Assembly (NCBI RefSeq): GCF_000775615.1
Contig: NZ_AVPG01000002.1
Coordinates: 168,254 to 232,253 of the forward strand
Source of the DNA: Pontibacillus litoralis JSM 072002
GTDB lineage: Bacteria; Bacillota; Bacilli; Bacillales; BH030062
Direction: 5' to 3'
DNA length: 64,000 bases
Below, one piece after another: positions 1 through 8,241 of the stretch. A model generated the notes under the pieces. It was given only the letters and a program-made list of their open reading frames with translations, was not told where the DNA came from and made no database searches. Both the position numbers and the translations under genes were made by a program. Within the stretch, counting starts at the first letter, position 1. Each line of letters begins with the position of its first letter.

Positions 1-236
1 GGTATATTTTCTGGTTGTATTTCAAGTGGCTCAGGTTCAGGAATACTCCATTCAATATCATCACCGAGCTGACATTTATAGTTACTTTTTACAGATTGTC
101 CATTCACCAATACATGTCCGTCTGTAATCCAAGACTGAACTTGTGAGCGTGATGTCTCTTCTAAATGCCCTGTTAACCATTTATCAAGTCGTGTGCCTTG
201 CTCTTCTTGTGTAATGTTATACTGCTGTTCATTCAT
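1..236 (-). CDS. rluD: RluD-type 23S rRNA pseudouridine synthase, N-terminal part (cut by window edge)
   Basis: Only the first 78 or so codons are in the window. The translation starts [20 protein letters not shown] and holds an S4-like RNA-binding segment (about residues 12-75: [23 protein letters not shown]). This is the usual N-terminus of the RluD/YlyB family, which makes pseudouridines in helix 69 of 23S rRNA; the catalytic domain lies outside. The ATG shares a 4-base ATGA overlap with the lspA stop codon, so the two are translationally coupled, the same lspA-rluD(ylyB) order as in B. subtilis. Confidence 0.85.
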   Translation of the reverse strand, partial: MNEQQYNITQEEQGTRLDKWLTGHLEETSRSQVQSWITDGHVLVNGQSVKSNYKCQLGDDIEWSIPEPEPLEIQPENI

Positions 237-724
237 TTGTATTTAGCTTCCTTTCTTACCTTTCGTTCATCCATCAGCGTCGCTATAAAAACAAGCGCTA
301 CTCCGACGACAAGCGCGGCATCTGCAACATTAAATATTGGATAATTATAACTTCCTATATACGTATCAACAAAGTCCACTACTTCTTTACGAAAGAGGCG
401 ATCAATAAAGTTTCCAATAGCCCCTCCTAATAGTAAAGCAAGAGAAACTCCAAGCAATTTACTATTCTTCGCATATGTCTGCATATAATAAACAATACCA
501 ATGATCACAATTGTCGTGATTATATAGAAAAACATCATTCTTCCTTCTAATATTCCCCAAGCTGCTCCTGTATTTCGGTGGGATGTCAAATATAGAAATG
601 GTTCTATAATCGGTATTTGTTCACCGATTTCCATTGTTTGTACAACTATCCATTTTGTGATTTGGTCTATAATCACAACCACAACTGCTATCATATAATA
701 CCACACAATCTTTCCTCCGATCAT
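233..724 (-). CDS. lspA: Lipoprotein signal peptidase (signal peptidase II)
   Basis: LspA is the membrane aspartic protease that removes the signal peptide of prolipoproteins after diacylglyceryl transfer. The 163-residue product has four hydrophobic segments (about 8-28, 64-81, 89-106, 134-150). The family motifs are present: DQITK at 20-24, the GNFIDR motif with Asp108 and FNVAD with Asp135, the catalytic pair. CtaC in this window carries a lipobox and is a likely substrate. Upstream lies a strong terminator for divIVA, so lspA-rluD start a new transcript; in B. subtilis ileS sits in this gap but there is no room for it here. Confidence 0.96.
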   Translation of the reverse strand: MIGGKIVWYYMIAVVVVIIDQITKWIVVQTMEIGEQIPIIEPFLYLTSHRNTGAAWGILEGRMMFFYIITTIVIIGIVYYMQTYAKNSKLLGVSLALLLGGAIGNFIDRLFRKEVVDFVDTYIGSYNYPIFNVADAALVVGVALVFIATLMDERKVRKEAKYK

Positions 725-837
725 TCGTATATACTATCCTTTTGCATTTTATCATACATCATGTATTTATGCTTTATTTCAAGGTTTAATGAACGGCGTA
801 CTTTACATACCATAAAGCAAAGCCTATATTGCTACAT

Positions 838-885
838 AAAAAAAGCCTTCTCATCCTTTATAAAAAAAGAATAAGAAGGTCTTTT
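838..885 (-). terminator. Rho-independent terminator of divIVA
   Basis: Read on the minus strand, GACCTTCTTAT pairs with the later AGAAGGC arm and is followed by a run of seven T. It closes the ylmC-divIVA transcript and separates it from lspA. Confidence 0.8.
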
Positions 886-952
886 CATTATACAATGTCA
901 TCATGATAACATAAATGATTGCAATGGCTTACAAGTGCATTTCCCTTCGCCG

Positions 953-1459
953 TTATACATTACTTTCTGTCATTTGCTCCATACTCTCTTCTACTTCTTC
1001 ATTAAACAATTCATCCCAGTCATCATTATGAATCATATCTAATTGTGCTTCTACCATCATCTTCAGACGGGTACGGAACACTTTAGCTTGTTTCTTCAAT
1101 TCTTCCACTTCGATGGAGATTTGACGAGATTTAGAAAGCGACTCGTTAATAATACGATCAGCATTCTTCTCCGCTTCTTTCACAATAAGTTTCGCTTCTT
1201 TATTCGCATTTTCTTTTACATCTTCAGCCGTTTCTTGAGCTACTAAAATCGATTTATTTAACGTTTGCTCAATATTACTAAAGTGTCCTAATTTCTCTTC
1301 CATTTGTTCAACTTTGGCTTCTAAACCTTTTTTCTCACGTATGACCATTTCATAATCTTTAATAATTTGATCTAAAAATTCATTTACTTCATCTTCATCG
1401 TATCCACGAAAACCTCTAGTAAATTCTTTATTATGAATATCTAATGGTGTAAGTGCCAC
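953..1459 (-). CDS. divIVA: Septum site-determining / polar scaffold protein DivIVA
   Basis: DivIVA binds negatively curved membrane at division sites and poles and recruits MinJ/MinD and sporulation factors. The N-terminal membrane-binding module is clear (LTPLDIHNKEFTRGFRGYD, then DEVNEFLDQI), followed by a long coiled coil to about residue 150 and an acidic tail. The ORF opens at a GTG (1468) that is part of the Shine-Dalgarno AAGGAGG itself; the next GTG at 1459 lies 8 bases after that SD and gives MALTPLDIHN, the usual family start, so I chose it. It is the last gene of the ylmC-to-divIVA operon. Confidence 0.95.
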   Translation of the reverse strand: MALTPLDIHNKEFTRGFRGYDEDEVNEFLDQIIKDYEMVIREKKGLEAKVEQMEEKLGHFSNIEQTLNKSILVAQETAEDVKENANKEAKLIVKEAEKNADRIINESLSKSRQISIEVEELKKQAKVFRTRLKMMVEAQLDMIHNDDWDELFNEEVEESMEQMTESNV

Positions 1460-1568
1460 AGGGGCCACCTCCTTGAAGAGTTAAAATATGTGTATAATAC
1501 TTTCTTGTTCAGTAATGGTTATTATTTGTTTCGACACCACTTGCGTTTTTCCTTCTATTCTTTAGCAA

Positions 1569-2342
1569 TTATTTTAATATGGCTGTTGTAATTCGCCATT
1601 TATCTTTTTTCGTTTTTCCTTCTATATCTTTTATTTGACTTCTTCCTTTCCCACGTAAAGAAATCATATCATCTTTTTGCAACAAAAAGGCCGGATCTTC
1701 TACAATACGAAAGTTCACTTTAACGTAGCCTTTTTGAATATATTGAGAAGCCTTTTGTCTGGATAAATGATAGATTTCATTTAAGACAGTATCAAGACGT
1801 AAAGAGGAAACAGTACCATTTGTGTCAAGCCAATCTTCTTGTTTCGATACGATGCAATCAAGCGATTTTTCCTCAAACTGAATAGTTGCCTTTTTAATAT
1901 TTGTTAAATTCATCATAACATATGGCGCTATTCCTTTGGCAACTACTATTTGAATTCGGTCTTCATGAACATACATATCTCCTGTTTTTTCTCGTTTCAC
2001 GCCTAGAGACATACACGAGCCTAGAACATCTCGATGCTCAATAGTGACGAATTTATTAGGATAGGATGCTTCTAACAACACAAGCTCGTAGTCCTGCTCT
2101 TCAATCGTTTCATAATAAGGCGCAATGACGACTCGCTTTCGTTCCGCATTCTGCAGTCCACCGAACGCTTGCCATTGTATATCGTTGGCTTGACCTATAA
2201 TGGATTGAATAATAAACAACTCCCGTGGATGCAGGAAATCCGTTAGCTTCGGCACATATCGTTGCTCTACCGCTTCACGCCAATGAATGACTTGATCAAT
2301 AAACGCATGTTCTTCTTTACGAAAATGTTGATAAATTTCCAC
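1569..2342 (-). CDS. ylmH: S4-domain RNA-binding protein YlmH
   Basis: 257 residues: an N-terminal YlmH-type region and a C-terminal S4 domain (about 180-245: LRLDTVLNEIYHLSR, then QKGYVKVN). YlmH binds the 50S subunit; work in B. subtilis links it to ribosome-associated quality control as a functional relative of RqcP, and its conserved place beside sepF and divIVA has long suggested a link to division. The start is a GTG after GAGGGAAAGAAA. It sits between ylmG and divIVA in the same operon. Confidence 0.92.
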   Translation of the reverse strand: MEIYQHFRKEEHAFIDQVIHWREAVEQRYVPKLTDFLHPRELFIIQSIIGQANDIQWQAFGGLQNAERKRVVIAPYYETIEEQDYELVLLEASYPNKFVTIEHRDVLGSCMSLGVKREKTGDMYVHEDRIQIVVAKGIAPYVMMNLTNIKKATIQFEEKSLDCIVSKQEDWLDTNGTVSSLRLDTVLNEIYHLSRQKASQYIQKGYVKVNFRIVEDPAFLLQKDDMISLRGKGRSQIKDIEGKTKKDKWRITTAILK

Positions 2343-2395
2343 TTTCTTTCCCTCACTTCAAACAATTAAAAAAGGAGACCATTCATGATGATCAC

Positions 2396-2692
2396 CTAGT
2401 AGAACAGACTAAATAAAAATGATCGTAAAGCCGATATACCTGCACTACTTGCAAAATTCAATACAAAAATCGCAACGATAGGGGAAAAATCAATCATTCC
2501 TAACGGAGGAATTACTTTACGAAATGGTTCTAAATACGGCTCGCAAATGGTCGTTAAAAATTGCCCAATGGAAGAATCACGCGCTCCTGGGAACCACGAC
2601 ATTAATATATATCCAATCAATGCGAAGAAATACAGTTGAAATAACAAGCCTATAATATCTAAAATCGTATTTATTACGCTAAATGCTGCCAA
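2396..2692 (-). CDS. ylmG: YggT-family small membrane protein YlmG
   Basis: 98 residues with two hydrophobic segments (about 8-30 and 68-92) separated by the family motif PGARDSSIGQFL and EPYLEPFRK-IPP. YggT/YlmG proteins are small integral membrane proteins of unclear function; plant relatives affect nucleoid partition and thylakoid biogenesis. The start codon appears to be TTG after AAAGGTGG. The gene is 6 bases from sepF, so they are cotranscribed. Confidence 0.9.
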   Translation of the reverse strand: MAAFSVINTILDIIGLLFQLYFFALIGYILMSWFPGARDSSIGQFLTTICEPYLEPFRKVIPPLGMIDFSPIVAIFVLNFASSAGISALRSFLFSLFY

Positions 2693-2698
2693 TCTTTT

Positions 2699-3151
2699 CT
2701 ACCACCTTTGTCTAAAATCACCTTGTTCACTTTCATTTATTACTTCTGTTATTGTACCAGAAACATCGACATTATCTGGTGTACATAGAAATGTTTTGTC
2801 ACCGAGCTTTTGAATGTCTCCATTTATAGCATAAACGGTTCCACTCAAAAAATCTACTACTCGTTTTGCTGCTTGATTATCTACACGTTGTAGATTAATG
2901 ACAACTGCACGGCGGTTCACTAAATGGTCAGCAATTTCTTGAGCTTCATTATACGTGCGAGGCTCACACAAAACAACTTTGGATGATTGCTGCATACTCT
3001 TAAGGCTGACAACATTTTGTTTTTTCGTTTCTTGGTGAGCGGGTTCCTGTTGATAATAGCCTTTTTCTTCTTGTTCTTGCTTTTCTTCTTCGTAGTATTC
3101 ATATTCATCATCAAGAGCAAAAATATTTTTAATTTTATTTTTAAAACTCAT
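2699..3151 (-). CDS. sepF: Cell division protein SepF
   Basis: SepF is a membrane anchor for FtsZ that polymerises into rings and shapes the septum. The N-terminal amphipathic membrane-targeting helix is seen ([16 protein letters not shown]), then a very acidic, Tyr/Gln-rich linker (about 17-50), then the SepF/DUF552 core ([36 protein letters not shown]). The ORF can open at a GTG at 3160 (MKEM), but the ATG at 3151 has AAGGGGTGA at better spacing and gives the normal N-terminus. It acts with FtsA and FtsZ encoded nearby. Confidence 0.93.
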   Translation of the reverse strand: MSFKNKIKNIFALDDEYEYYEEEKQEQEEKGYYQQEPAHQETKKQNVVSLKSMQQSSKVVLCEPRTYNEAQEIADHLVNRRAVVINLQRVDNQAAKRVVDFLSGTVYAINGDIQKLGDKTFLCTPDNVDVSGTITEVINESEQGDFRQRW

Positions 3152-3166
3152 CTCCTTCACCCCTTT

Positions 3167-3850
3167 TTATTCAAATTGTTTCCCTACCAATTTAGAACCG
3201 ATGCGAATATGAGTAGCCCCTTCTTCGATAGCAATGCGGAAGTCATTACTCATCCCCATAGAAAGGTAATGACACGGGGCATGCTCCCAACCTTGCCTCT
3301 CCACTTCTTCCTTGTAAGCTCGTAAGGTTGAGAATATAGAACGTAATTGAGTTTCATCTGTTATAGCAGGTGCCATCGTCATTAATCCTACTACTTCCAC
3401 ATTCGTGTAAACTCTCAGTTCTTCTATAAATGGCACTACTTCTTCAGGTGAAATACCTTGCTTGGATTGTTCTCCACTAACATTCACTTGAACAAAACAA
3501 GCCACCTTTCGAGTTGCTCGCTTCTGAATTTCTTTTGCTAGGGACATTCTATCTAAGGAATGGATCATCGCCACATCATCAATAATCTCCTTCACCTTTC
3601 TAGACTGCAGCGTCCCAATAAAATGAACATTTGCTTGATTTCCAACAGCGTCATGCTTCTCCCGAAATCCTTCTACACGGTTTTCACCGATGTGCGCTAT
3701 TCCTATATTCAACGCTTCTTGTGCTCTCTCTACAGAAACATACTTCGTAACAGCTATCGTCGTTATGTCCGCCGGGGATCGCCTGCATTGTTCACAAGCT
3801 AGGTTTATTTGTTGTTGTATTGCATCTGCATTTTGTGCTACGTTTACCAC
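3167..3850 (-). CDS. ylmE: PLP-binding YggS/YlmE family protein (PLP homeostasis)
   Basis: This is the single-domain alanine-racemase-fold family that holds pyridoxal phosphate and controls free PLP and amino-acid pools without known catalysis. The Schiff-base lysine lies in the AVTKYV motif near residue 36; GENRV, HFIGTLQSRK, SLDR, LSMGMSNDF and RIGSKLVG are the other family blocks. I place the start at GTG 3850, which is 7 bases after AAAGGAG; the ORF extends to a GTG at 3868 and an ATG at 3856 is too close to the SD. It sits in the ylmC-divIVA operon. Confidence 0.9.
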   Translation of the reverse strand: MVNVAQNADAIQQQINLACEQCRRSPADITTIAVTKYVSVERAQEALNIGIAHIGENRVEGFREKHDAVGNQANVHFIGTLQSRKVKEIIDDVAMIHSLDRMSLAKEIQKRATRKVACFVQVNVSGEQSKQGISPEEVVPFIEELRVYTNVEVVGLMTMAPAITDETQLRSIFSTLRAYKEEVERQGWEHAPCHYLSMGMSNDFRIAIEEGATHIRIGSKLVGKQFE

Positions 3851-3877
3851 TAACATGCTCCTTTCCACGTCAATCCA

Positions 3878-4690
3878 TTACCTCTTCATTCCAATGAAAG
3901 CTAACATTCTACCTGTCTGTCCATTATCCCTACGGTAAGAAAAAAACAACTCTTCATTTCGATATGTGCAGTACTGCGTAATATCAATATGATGTTCGCT
4001 CAACCCTTCATTTAACAATAATTGCTTATGAAAGCGTTGCAAGTAAAGCATATATTTCCCGTCATGTTTCTCGACAACAAAAGGTTCTTGCCGATAGCAA
4101 GAAGGGATGTGCTTTACTACGTGATCATCTACTTCATACGCTTCACCTGTAATAGAAGGCCCGATTGCAACACGTATATTACTAGCCTTTGCCCCGCGCT
4201 CTATTAACGCTTGTACCATTTTTGAGCCTATGCCGGCAACCGTTCCTCGCCAGCCGGCATGAGCAATACCAATCCATCCATTTATAGGGTCATGAAATAA
4301 TAACGGAACACAATCAGCATAAAATGCCGTTAATAGAACACCCTTTTCATTCGTAAGTAAGCCATCACACTGGGGAATGGCGCTAGCTTGAGATAATGCT
4401 CCTTTGCCTACGTCTTGCTTAGTTACTTGATGAATTAACGTTCCATGCACTTGTTGTCCACTTACCCAATTTTGTAATGGGAATTCCAACAATTGAGCGA
4501 GCTTTTGTCGATTGCGAAGCACTATTTCGTGTGCATCTGGTACGTGCCATCCTAAATTAAATGAGTCATACGGTGCAACCCCTTCTCCACCAAGCCTAGT
4601 CGTCATACCTGCTTTCAGTTGTGGATTAGCAGCTGTCCATTTCGTCAGTTGTAAGTATGAAGGATGAATATGTTGAAAACGTTCTGACAT
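3878..4690 (-). CDS. pgeF: Purine nucleoside phosphorylase / peptidoglycan editing factor, YfiH family
   Basis: 270 residues of the YfiH/YlmD family (also called polyphenol oxidase or LACC1-like), zinc enzymes that phosphorolyse or deaminate purine nucleosides; the E. coli member also edits wrongly made peptidoglycan precursors. The metal triad can be seen as His82 (QQVHG), Cys127 (YADCVPLL) and His144 (IAHAGWRG). The ORF runs up to 4831 and would overlap ylmC, but the ATG at 4690 has a strong TTTGGAGG and gives the family N-terminus. B. subtilis name ylmD. Confidence 0.9.
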   Translation of the reverse strand: MSERFQHIHPSYLQLTKWTAANPQLKAGMTTRLGGEGVAPYDSFNLGWHVPDAHEIVLRNRQKLAQLLEFPLQNWVSGQQVHGTLIHQVTKQDVGKGALSQASAIPQCDGLLTNEKGVLLTAFYADCVPLLFHDPINGWIGIAHAGWRGTVAGIGSKMVQALIERGAKASNIRVAIGPSITGEAYEVDDHVVKHIPSCYRQEPFVVEKHDGKYMLYLQRFHKQLLLNEGLSEHHIDITQYCTYRNEELFFSYRRDNGQTGRMLAFIGMKR

Positions 4691-4766
4691 AATTGCCTCC
4701 AAATGACAAGTTTTTTTCCATTCTATCATACTTCTTGACAAATTTCTTGTATGGAATATATTATTA

Positions 4767-5030
4767 TTAGCTATTTGGTGGATGTAAAGCAGGATTTGGG
4801 CTTTTTTTGACAAGAATAACATCTTCTCCAATCGTTAAAATATCACTCCAAGGCACTACTAACTCTTCATTTTTGCTCATCATTCCCATCATTTTTCCTT
4901 TATTGCCTAAAACAATAGCAGTAATGCGCCCTTGATCCACATTAATTTCTAAGTCTGTTAATTGACCAAGCTTCTGACCGTTTTCAACAGAAATAACTTC
5001 TTTCACTTCTAATTGAGAAATTGTCACCAT
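4767..5030 (-). CDS. ylmC: PRC-barrel protein YlmC/YmxH family
   Basis: 87 residues forming one PRC-barrel domain (QKLGQLTDLEINVDQGRI, then VVPWSDILTIGEDVILV). YlmC/YmxH proteins are small, often sporulation-linked and biochemically undefined. It is the first gene of the operon that ends in divIVA and begins after the sigG terminator. The B. subtilis neighbour ylmA (an ABC ATPase) between sigG and ylmC is absent. Confidence 0.9.
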   Translation of the reverse strand: MVTISQLEVKEVISVENGQKLGQLTDLEINVDQGRITAIVLGNKGKMMGMMSKNEELVVPWSDILTIGEDVILVKKSPNPALHPPNS

Positions 5031-5099
5031 TCTTACTCCCCCCTTTCTCTAAATGTATGCACAATTGTGAAATAGTTTTCATCCATTTAGAAAGTAACA

Positions 5100-5133
5100 A
5101 CAAGAAAAGCCTGCTCCTAAGAACAGACCATCA
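5100..5133 (-). terminator. Terminator after sigG
   Basis: On the minus strand GTCTGTTC, a TTAG loop and GAGCAGGC form an 8-bp stem (with G-T pairs), followed by TTTTCTT. It lies between the sigG stop and ylmC. Confidence 0.6.
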
Positions 5134-5179
5134 TTGTATCTAACATAACTACGTATACAGTTTAAGCATGGTAACGTCA

Positions 5180-5959
5180 TTATTCATACATTTGTTTATT
5201 CATTTCCTTTATTGCTCCTTTTTCAAGGCGAGACACTTGTGCTTGAGAAATCCCGATCTCATTCGCCACCTCCATTTGTGTCATCCCTTGAAAGAAACGT
5301 TTGTTAAGGATCATTTTCTCACGTTCATTAAGTCTCCTCATCCCTTCTTTTAAAGCTATTTCATCAATCCAAATCGTATCCTTATTATTATCATCACTTA
5401 GTTGGTCCATAACAAATATCGGGTCCCCACCATCATTGTAAATCGGCTCAAATAAAGAGACAGGGTCTTGAATAGCATCTAAAGCAAACACGACATCTGC
5501 GTGTGGTACTCCCATCTCTTCTGCAATTTCAACAGGGGTAGGCTCTTTAGACGTTTTATTCATCAGCTTCTCTCGTGCTTGTAATGCTTTATACGCAATA
5601 TCTCGTAAAGACCGAGATACTCGAATTGGATTATTATCACGTAAATATCGACGTATCTCTCCAATGATCATTGGAACCGCATAAGTAGAAAACTTGACAT
5701 TCTGGCTTAAATCAAAATTATCAATTGACTTCATTAAGCCTATACACCCTACTTGAAATAAATCATCGACATATTCTCCACGATTGTTAAACCGCTGAAT
5801 AACGCTAAGCACGAGACGAAGATTACCGTTGACTAATATTTCACGTGCCTCTATGTCTCCATCTTGCATCTGTTTAAACAATTTTCTCATTTCGTCATTT
5901 TTCAATACTGGCAATTTTGCTGTATCGACTCCGCAAATCTCAACTTTATGTCGTGTCAC
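5180..5959 (-). CDS. sigG: RNA polymerase sporulation-specific sigma factor SigG
   Basis: SigG drives late forespore transcription. The 259-residue product starts with the SigG-specific stretch RHKVEICGVDTAKLPVLKN, followed by region 2 (NLRLVLSVIQRF, DDLFQVGCIGLMKSID, FSTYAVPMIIGEIRRYLRD), region 3 and a region 4 helix-turn-helix (QMEVANEIGISQAQVSRLEK). The start is a GTG 7 bases after GAGGAGG. A terminator separates it from sigE, and a sigma-F promoter precedes it (see separate entry), so it is mainly a forespore monocistron as in B. subtilis. Confidence 0.97.
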   Translation of the reverse strand: MTRHKVEICGVDTAKLPVLKNDEMRKLFKQMQDGDIEAREILVNGNLRLVLSVIQRFNNRGEYVDDLFQVGCIGLMKSIDNFDLSQNVKFSTYAVPMIIGEIRRYLRDNNPIRVSRSLRDIAYKALQAREKLMNKTSKEPTPVEIAEEMGVPHADVVFALDAIQDPVSLFEPIYNDGGDPIFVMDQLSDDNNKDTIWIDEIALKEGMRRLNEREKMILNKRFFQGMTQMEVANEIGISQAQVSRLEKGAIKEMNKQMYE

Positions 5960-5994
5960 TATAAACCCTCCTCATTGGAGCTACTGTCAAAGTA

Positions 5995-6024
5995 CAGTAT
6001 CTCCTCGAGAAGATATCTTTATGC
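5995..6024 (-). promoter_or_regulatory. Sigma-F promoter of sigG
   Basis: Minus strand reads GCATA, 15 bases, then GGAGATACTG. This fits the sigma-F consensus (GYWTA, 15 bases, GGNRANANTW) at every fixed position but the last. It ends 35 bases before the sigG GTG start, giving a short leader. sigG is known to be switched on by sigma-F in B. subtilis. Confidence 0.82.
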
Positions 6025-6090
6025 AGAGAAAACACGAGCTACGATTGGGATAAGTATCGAAAACATTGATACTACAACCCTTTTCAACGC

Positions 6091-6122
6091 AAAAAAAAGA
6101 AGCCCATTTTCGATGAGCTTCT
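6091..6122 (-). terminator. Terminator between sigE and sigG
   Basis: Minus strand AGAAGCTCAT, loop CGAAA, ATGGGCTTCT forms a 10-bp stem with one G-T pair, followed by eight T. It should limit read-through from the spoIIG operon into sigG. Confidence 0.88.
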
Positions 6123-6126
6123 CCTG

Positions 6127-6846
6127 CTAAACCATTTTATTAAATTCTTTTTTTAGTCTTCGAATAATCTTCTTCTCTAACCTTGATATATAAGATTGGG
6201 ATATCCCTAACATATCTGCTACGTCCTTTTGCGTTCGTTCCTCTTCGCCAATTAAACCGAAGCGTAGTTCCATAATGTGCTTCTCACGCTCATTTAATTG
6301 TTCTAAAGCTTTTTGTAAGAGTTTTTTATCAACGCTCGATTCTAAATCTCTCGTAATAATATCATCATCTGTTCCTAAAACGTCTGATAACAACAATTCA
6401 TTCCCATCCCAATCAATGTTTAACGGCTCATCAAAGGACACTTCACTTCGAATTTTATTATTTCGTCTTAAATACATTAATATCTCATTTTCAATACAGC
6501 GTGAGGCGTATGTCGCTAATTTAATTTTTTTCTCTGGATTAAAGGTATTAACTGCTTTGATTAATCCAATCGTACCTATGCTAATTAAGTCTTCAATGTT
6601 TATCCCCGTATTCTCAAATTTTCTAGCGATGTACACAACAAGGCGAAGGTTGCGCTCAATAAGCATTGCCCTAGCCGCTTTATCCCCTTTAGGTAAACGG
6701 ATTAATAATTGCTGTTCTTCTTCCTTCGACAATGGGGGTGGTAATGCTTCACTTCCCCCTATATAATAGATTTCTTCTTTTTTCCAACCAAACTTAATAA
6801 GGAGTCGATACCACCATAGCTGCACTCGCAGCCGCCATTTCTTCAT
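6127..6846 (-). CDS. sigE: Pro-SigE, mother-cell sporulation sigma factor
   Basis: 239 residues from the ATG at 6846 (SD AAAGGAGGA, 6-base spacing; the TTG at 6849 is too near). The N-terminal pro-sequence ([20 protein letters not shown], continuing to about residue 28) is the membrane-associated part cut off by SpoIIGA, near EIYYIGG. Regions 2 ([47 protein letters not shown]) and 4 ([19 protein letters not shown]) are complete. It follows spoIIGA closely in the spoIIG operon. Confidence 0.97.
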   Translation of the reverse strand: MKKWRLRVQLWWYRLLIKFGWKKEEIYYIGGSEALPPPLSKEEEQQLLIRLPKGDKAARAMLIERNLRLVVYIARKFENTGINIEDLISIGTIGLIKAVNTFNPEKKIKLATYASRCIENEILMYLRRNNKIRSEVSFDEPLNIDWDGNELLLSDVLGTDDDIITRDLESSVDKKLLQKALEQLNEREKHIMELRFGLIGEEERTQKDVADMLGISQSYISRLEKKIIRRLKKEFNKMV

Positions 6847-6873
6847 CAAATTCCTCCTTTATTTTATGTACTA

Positions 6874-7794
6874 CTAAGCAGAATGAACGACATATTCTTT
6901 TAACAAATGAGGGTGCATTAAACATTGGTAACTATCGTCGGGCGATAATGTACCGAATTGTAACCCAATCAACACGCGATTAACCGTTAACATCTGATTG
7001 CTTAAGTGAATATGAATCCAATCCGGTTTAATAACAAGCAAAAACGAGCTCGTTCCTCCTACTCCTTGGAAAGGTACAATGCTACACTTGTCATACCATC
7101 TATCTGGTAGGTGATCAAAGTTTAGAGCTTCCTGTGCTTCTTGAAATGCCAACCATTCCTTCTCCGAAAACCATTGTTTCATATAGGATTCACTACAAAT
7201 GACAACCGGCTGATTTGTTATCGGATCTGTAAGCTGATTACCACTATCAATGAAAGCAGTCGCATCATATGCTTTATCATTTATACTGATCGTTACCGTA
7301 ACCATTTCATCATACTTCATTTTTTGAACAACAAGTTTGTCAAGTCTTCGTTTCGTAAAGTACCACACAATCGGAAATCCAATTGTAACAAATAACCAAC
7401 TCACACCATCTCCAAAGCCAGTTTGATGCGTCACAACCATTCCTGTTGAAACGTCCACTTGTTTATTTAACATAAAATAAATGCCAAACAACCCGCCACC
7501 AATGGCAAAAGAAACGAAATAAAACATCAACCACTGTCTAAAAAACAAACGTATATTGCACCATCCAAATGCAGTGAAGACAATGAAAATAGAATATAGA
7601 CCTTTCCCTAAAGGAGTTGTCCAAAATGAGTGTGGATAGAATAACTGGATAGGTACGAGTAAGGATGCAACGATTGCTCCTATAAGTAGACGAGAGCGAC
7701 CACTTTGCGACTTCGCAAAACTATGAGTAAGCATTAATATCATCCAGTCAAGAAAAAAATTCAACAACCATATTGCGTCTAAATAAATGGTCAT
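6874..7794 (-). CDS. spoIIGA: Sporulation sigma-E processing peptidase SpoIIGA
   Basis: SpoIIGA is the membrane aspartic protease that processes pro-SigE in the mother cell after a signal from SpoIIR. The 306-residue protein has five N-terminal membrane segments (to about residue 148) and a cytoplasmic protease domain with the catalytic motif AFIDSGN (Asp183, the same number as in B. subtilis). C-terminal blocks VPFQGVGG and VLIGLQF are typical. It is cotranscribed with sigE. Confidence 0.95.
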   Translation of the reverse strand: MTIYLDAIWLLNFFLDWMILMLTHSFAKSQSGRSRLLIGAIVASLLVPIQLFYPHSFWTTPLGKGLYSIFIVFTAFGWCNIRLFFRQWLMFYFVSFAIGGGLFGIYFMLNKQVDVSTGMVVTHQTGFGDGVSWLFVTIGFPIVWYFTKRRLDKLVVQKMKYDEMVTVTISINDKAYDATAFIDSGNQLTDPITNQPVVICSESYMKQWFSEKEWLAFQEAQEALNFDHLPDRWYDKCSIVPFQGVGGTSSFLLVIKPDWIHIHLSNQMLTVNRVLIGLQFGTLSPDDSYQCLMHPHLLKEYVVHSA

Positions 7795-7841
7795 ATACTT
7801 CTTCCTTTCTACAAGGATGATAGTTCACTCTATTGGAATTT

Positions 7842-7874
7842 AGTATAACGGAGGGGGAAATAGAAGTCTGTCAT
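7842..7874 (-). promoter_or_regulatory. Candidate spoIIG operon promoter with long spacer
   Basis: Minus strand shows ATGACA, a 21-base spacer, and TATACT, ending about 47 bases before spoIIGA. The spoIIG promoter of B. subtilis is a sigma-A promoter with an abnormally long (22 bp) spacer that needs Spo0A; this one has the same odd layout. No perfect TGTCGAA Spo0A box was seen, so Spo0A binding is inferred. Confidence 0.55.
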
Positions 7875-7994
7875 TTCATGTTATAAGAAACCTACGAATA
7901 TACATGAAATTAAGACAAGTTTCGTTTACATACGTTCCCAAATCAAAATCAAAATGCAAATAACCTTATAAATCTAATAAGCTATTTCCTTTTC

Positions 7995-8096
7995 TGGAGA
8001 CGCTTTCCGCGGACATGTCTCCTGAGCTTTCTCGCGTGCTTCGCTACAAGCGTGGTCTCATACGCATGCTTTCTCGCTAGAACGGCATGCGTTTTT
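7995..8096. repeat. GC-rich intergenic repeat-like element with hairpins
   Basis: This block is much richer in GC than its flanks. It begins GGAGACGCTTTCCGCGGAC and closes a GGAGAC...GTCTCC stem, then carries a CGCATGC...GCATGCG stem followed by six T on the plus strand. The ACGCTTTCCGCGG core is one I recall from dispersed intergenic repeats of Bacillaceae genomes. No second copy is in this window, so repeat status rests on recall. Confidence 0.45.
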
Positions 8097-8198
8097 TATT
8101 TAAATATTCGAACAATAATCAATATATGCATTCAAAATTTTTGTTGAAATTGGTTGAAATAGTCTATTATTATGAAATTAACTCTTCCTACAACTAAA

Positions 8199-8236
8199 AA
8201 AGAGAGTTTCTACACGGAAGTAGAAACTCTCTATAA
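8199..8236 (-). terminator. ftsZ terminator
   Basis: A perfect 13-bp stem (AGAGAGTTTCTAC with GTAGAAACTCTCT, 6-base loop) followed by six T on the minus strand, just after the ftsZ stop. Confidence 0.92.
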
Positions 8237-8241
8237 CTTTG

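Larger units (their letters stand above)
7795..8241. other. Intergenic region between spoIIGA and ftsZ
   Basis: 447 bases with no gene. From right to left it holds the ftsZ terminator, about 100 bases of AT-rich DNA, a GC-rich repeat-like element (7995-8096) and the spoIIG promoter. In B. subtilis a protease gene (bpr) lies between ftsZ and spoIIGA; nothing like it is here. Confidence 0.7.

Noticed and set aside
725..840. Possible T-box leader left over from ileS
   Set aside because: No specifier-loop, AGGGTGGNACCGCG-type T-box bulge or antiterminator could be found in this short leader.
5998..6015. Near-perfect 18-bp palindrome considered as a sigG mRNA leader hairpin
   Set aside because: It overlaps the -10 of the sigma-F promoter, so it would not be in the sigma-F mRNA; kept only as a possible DNA site.
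6275..6766. 163-codon plus-strand open frame
   Set aside because: Complement of sigE; no SD or family.
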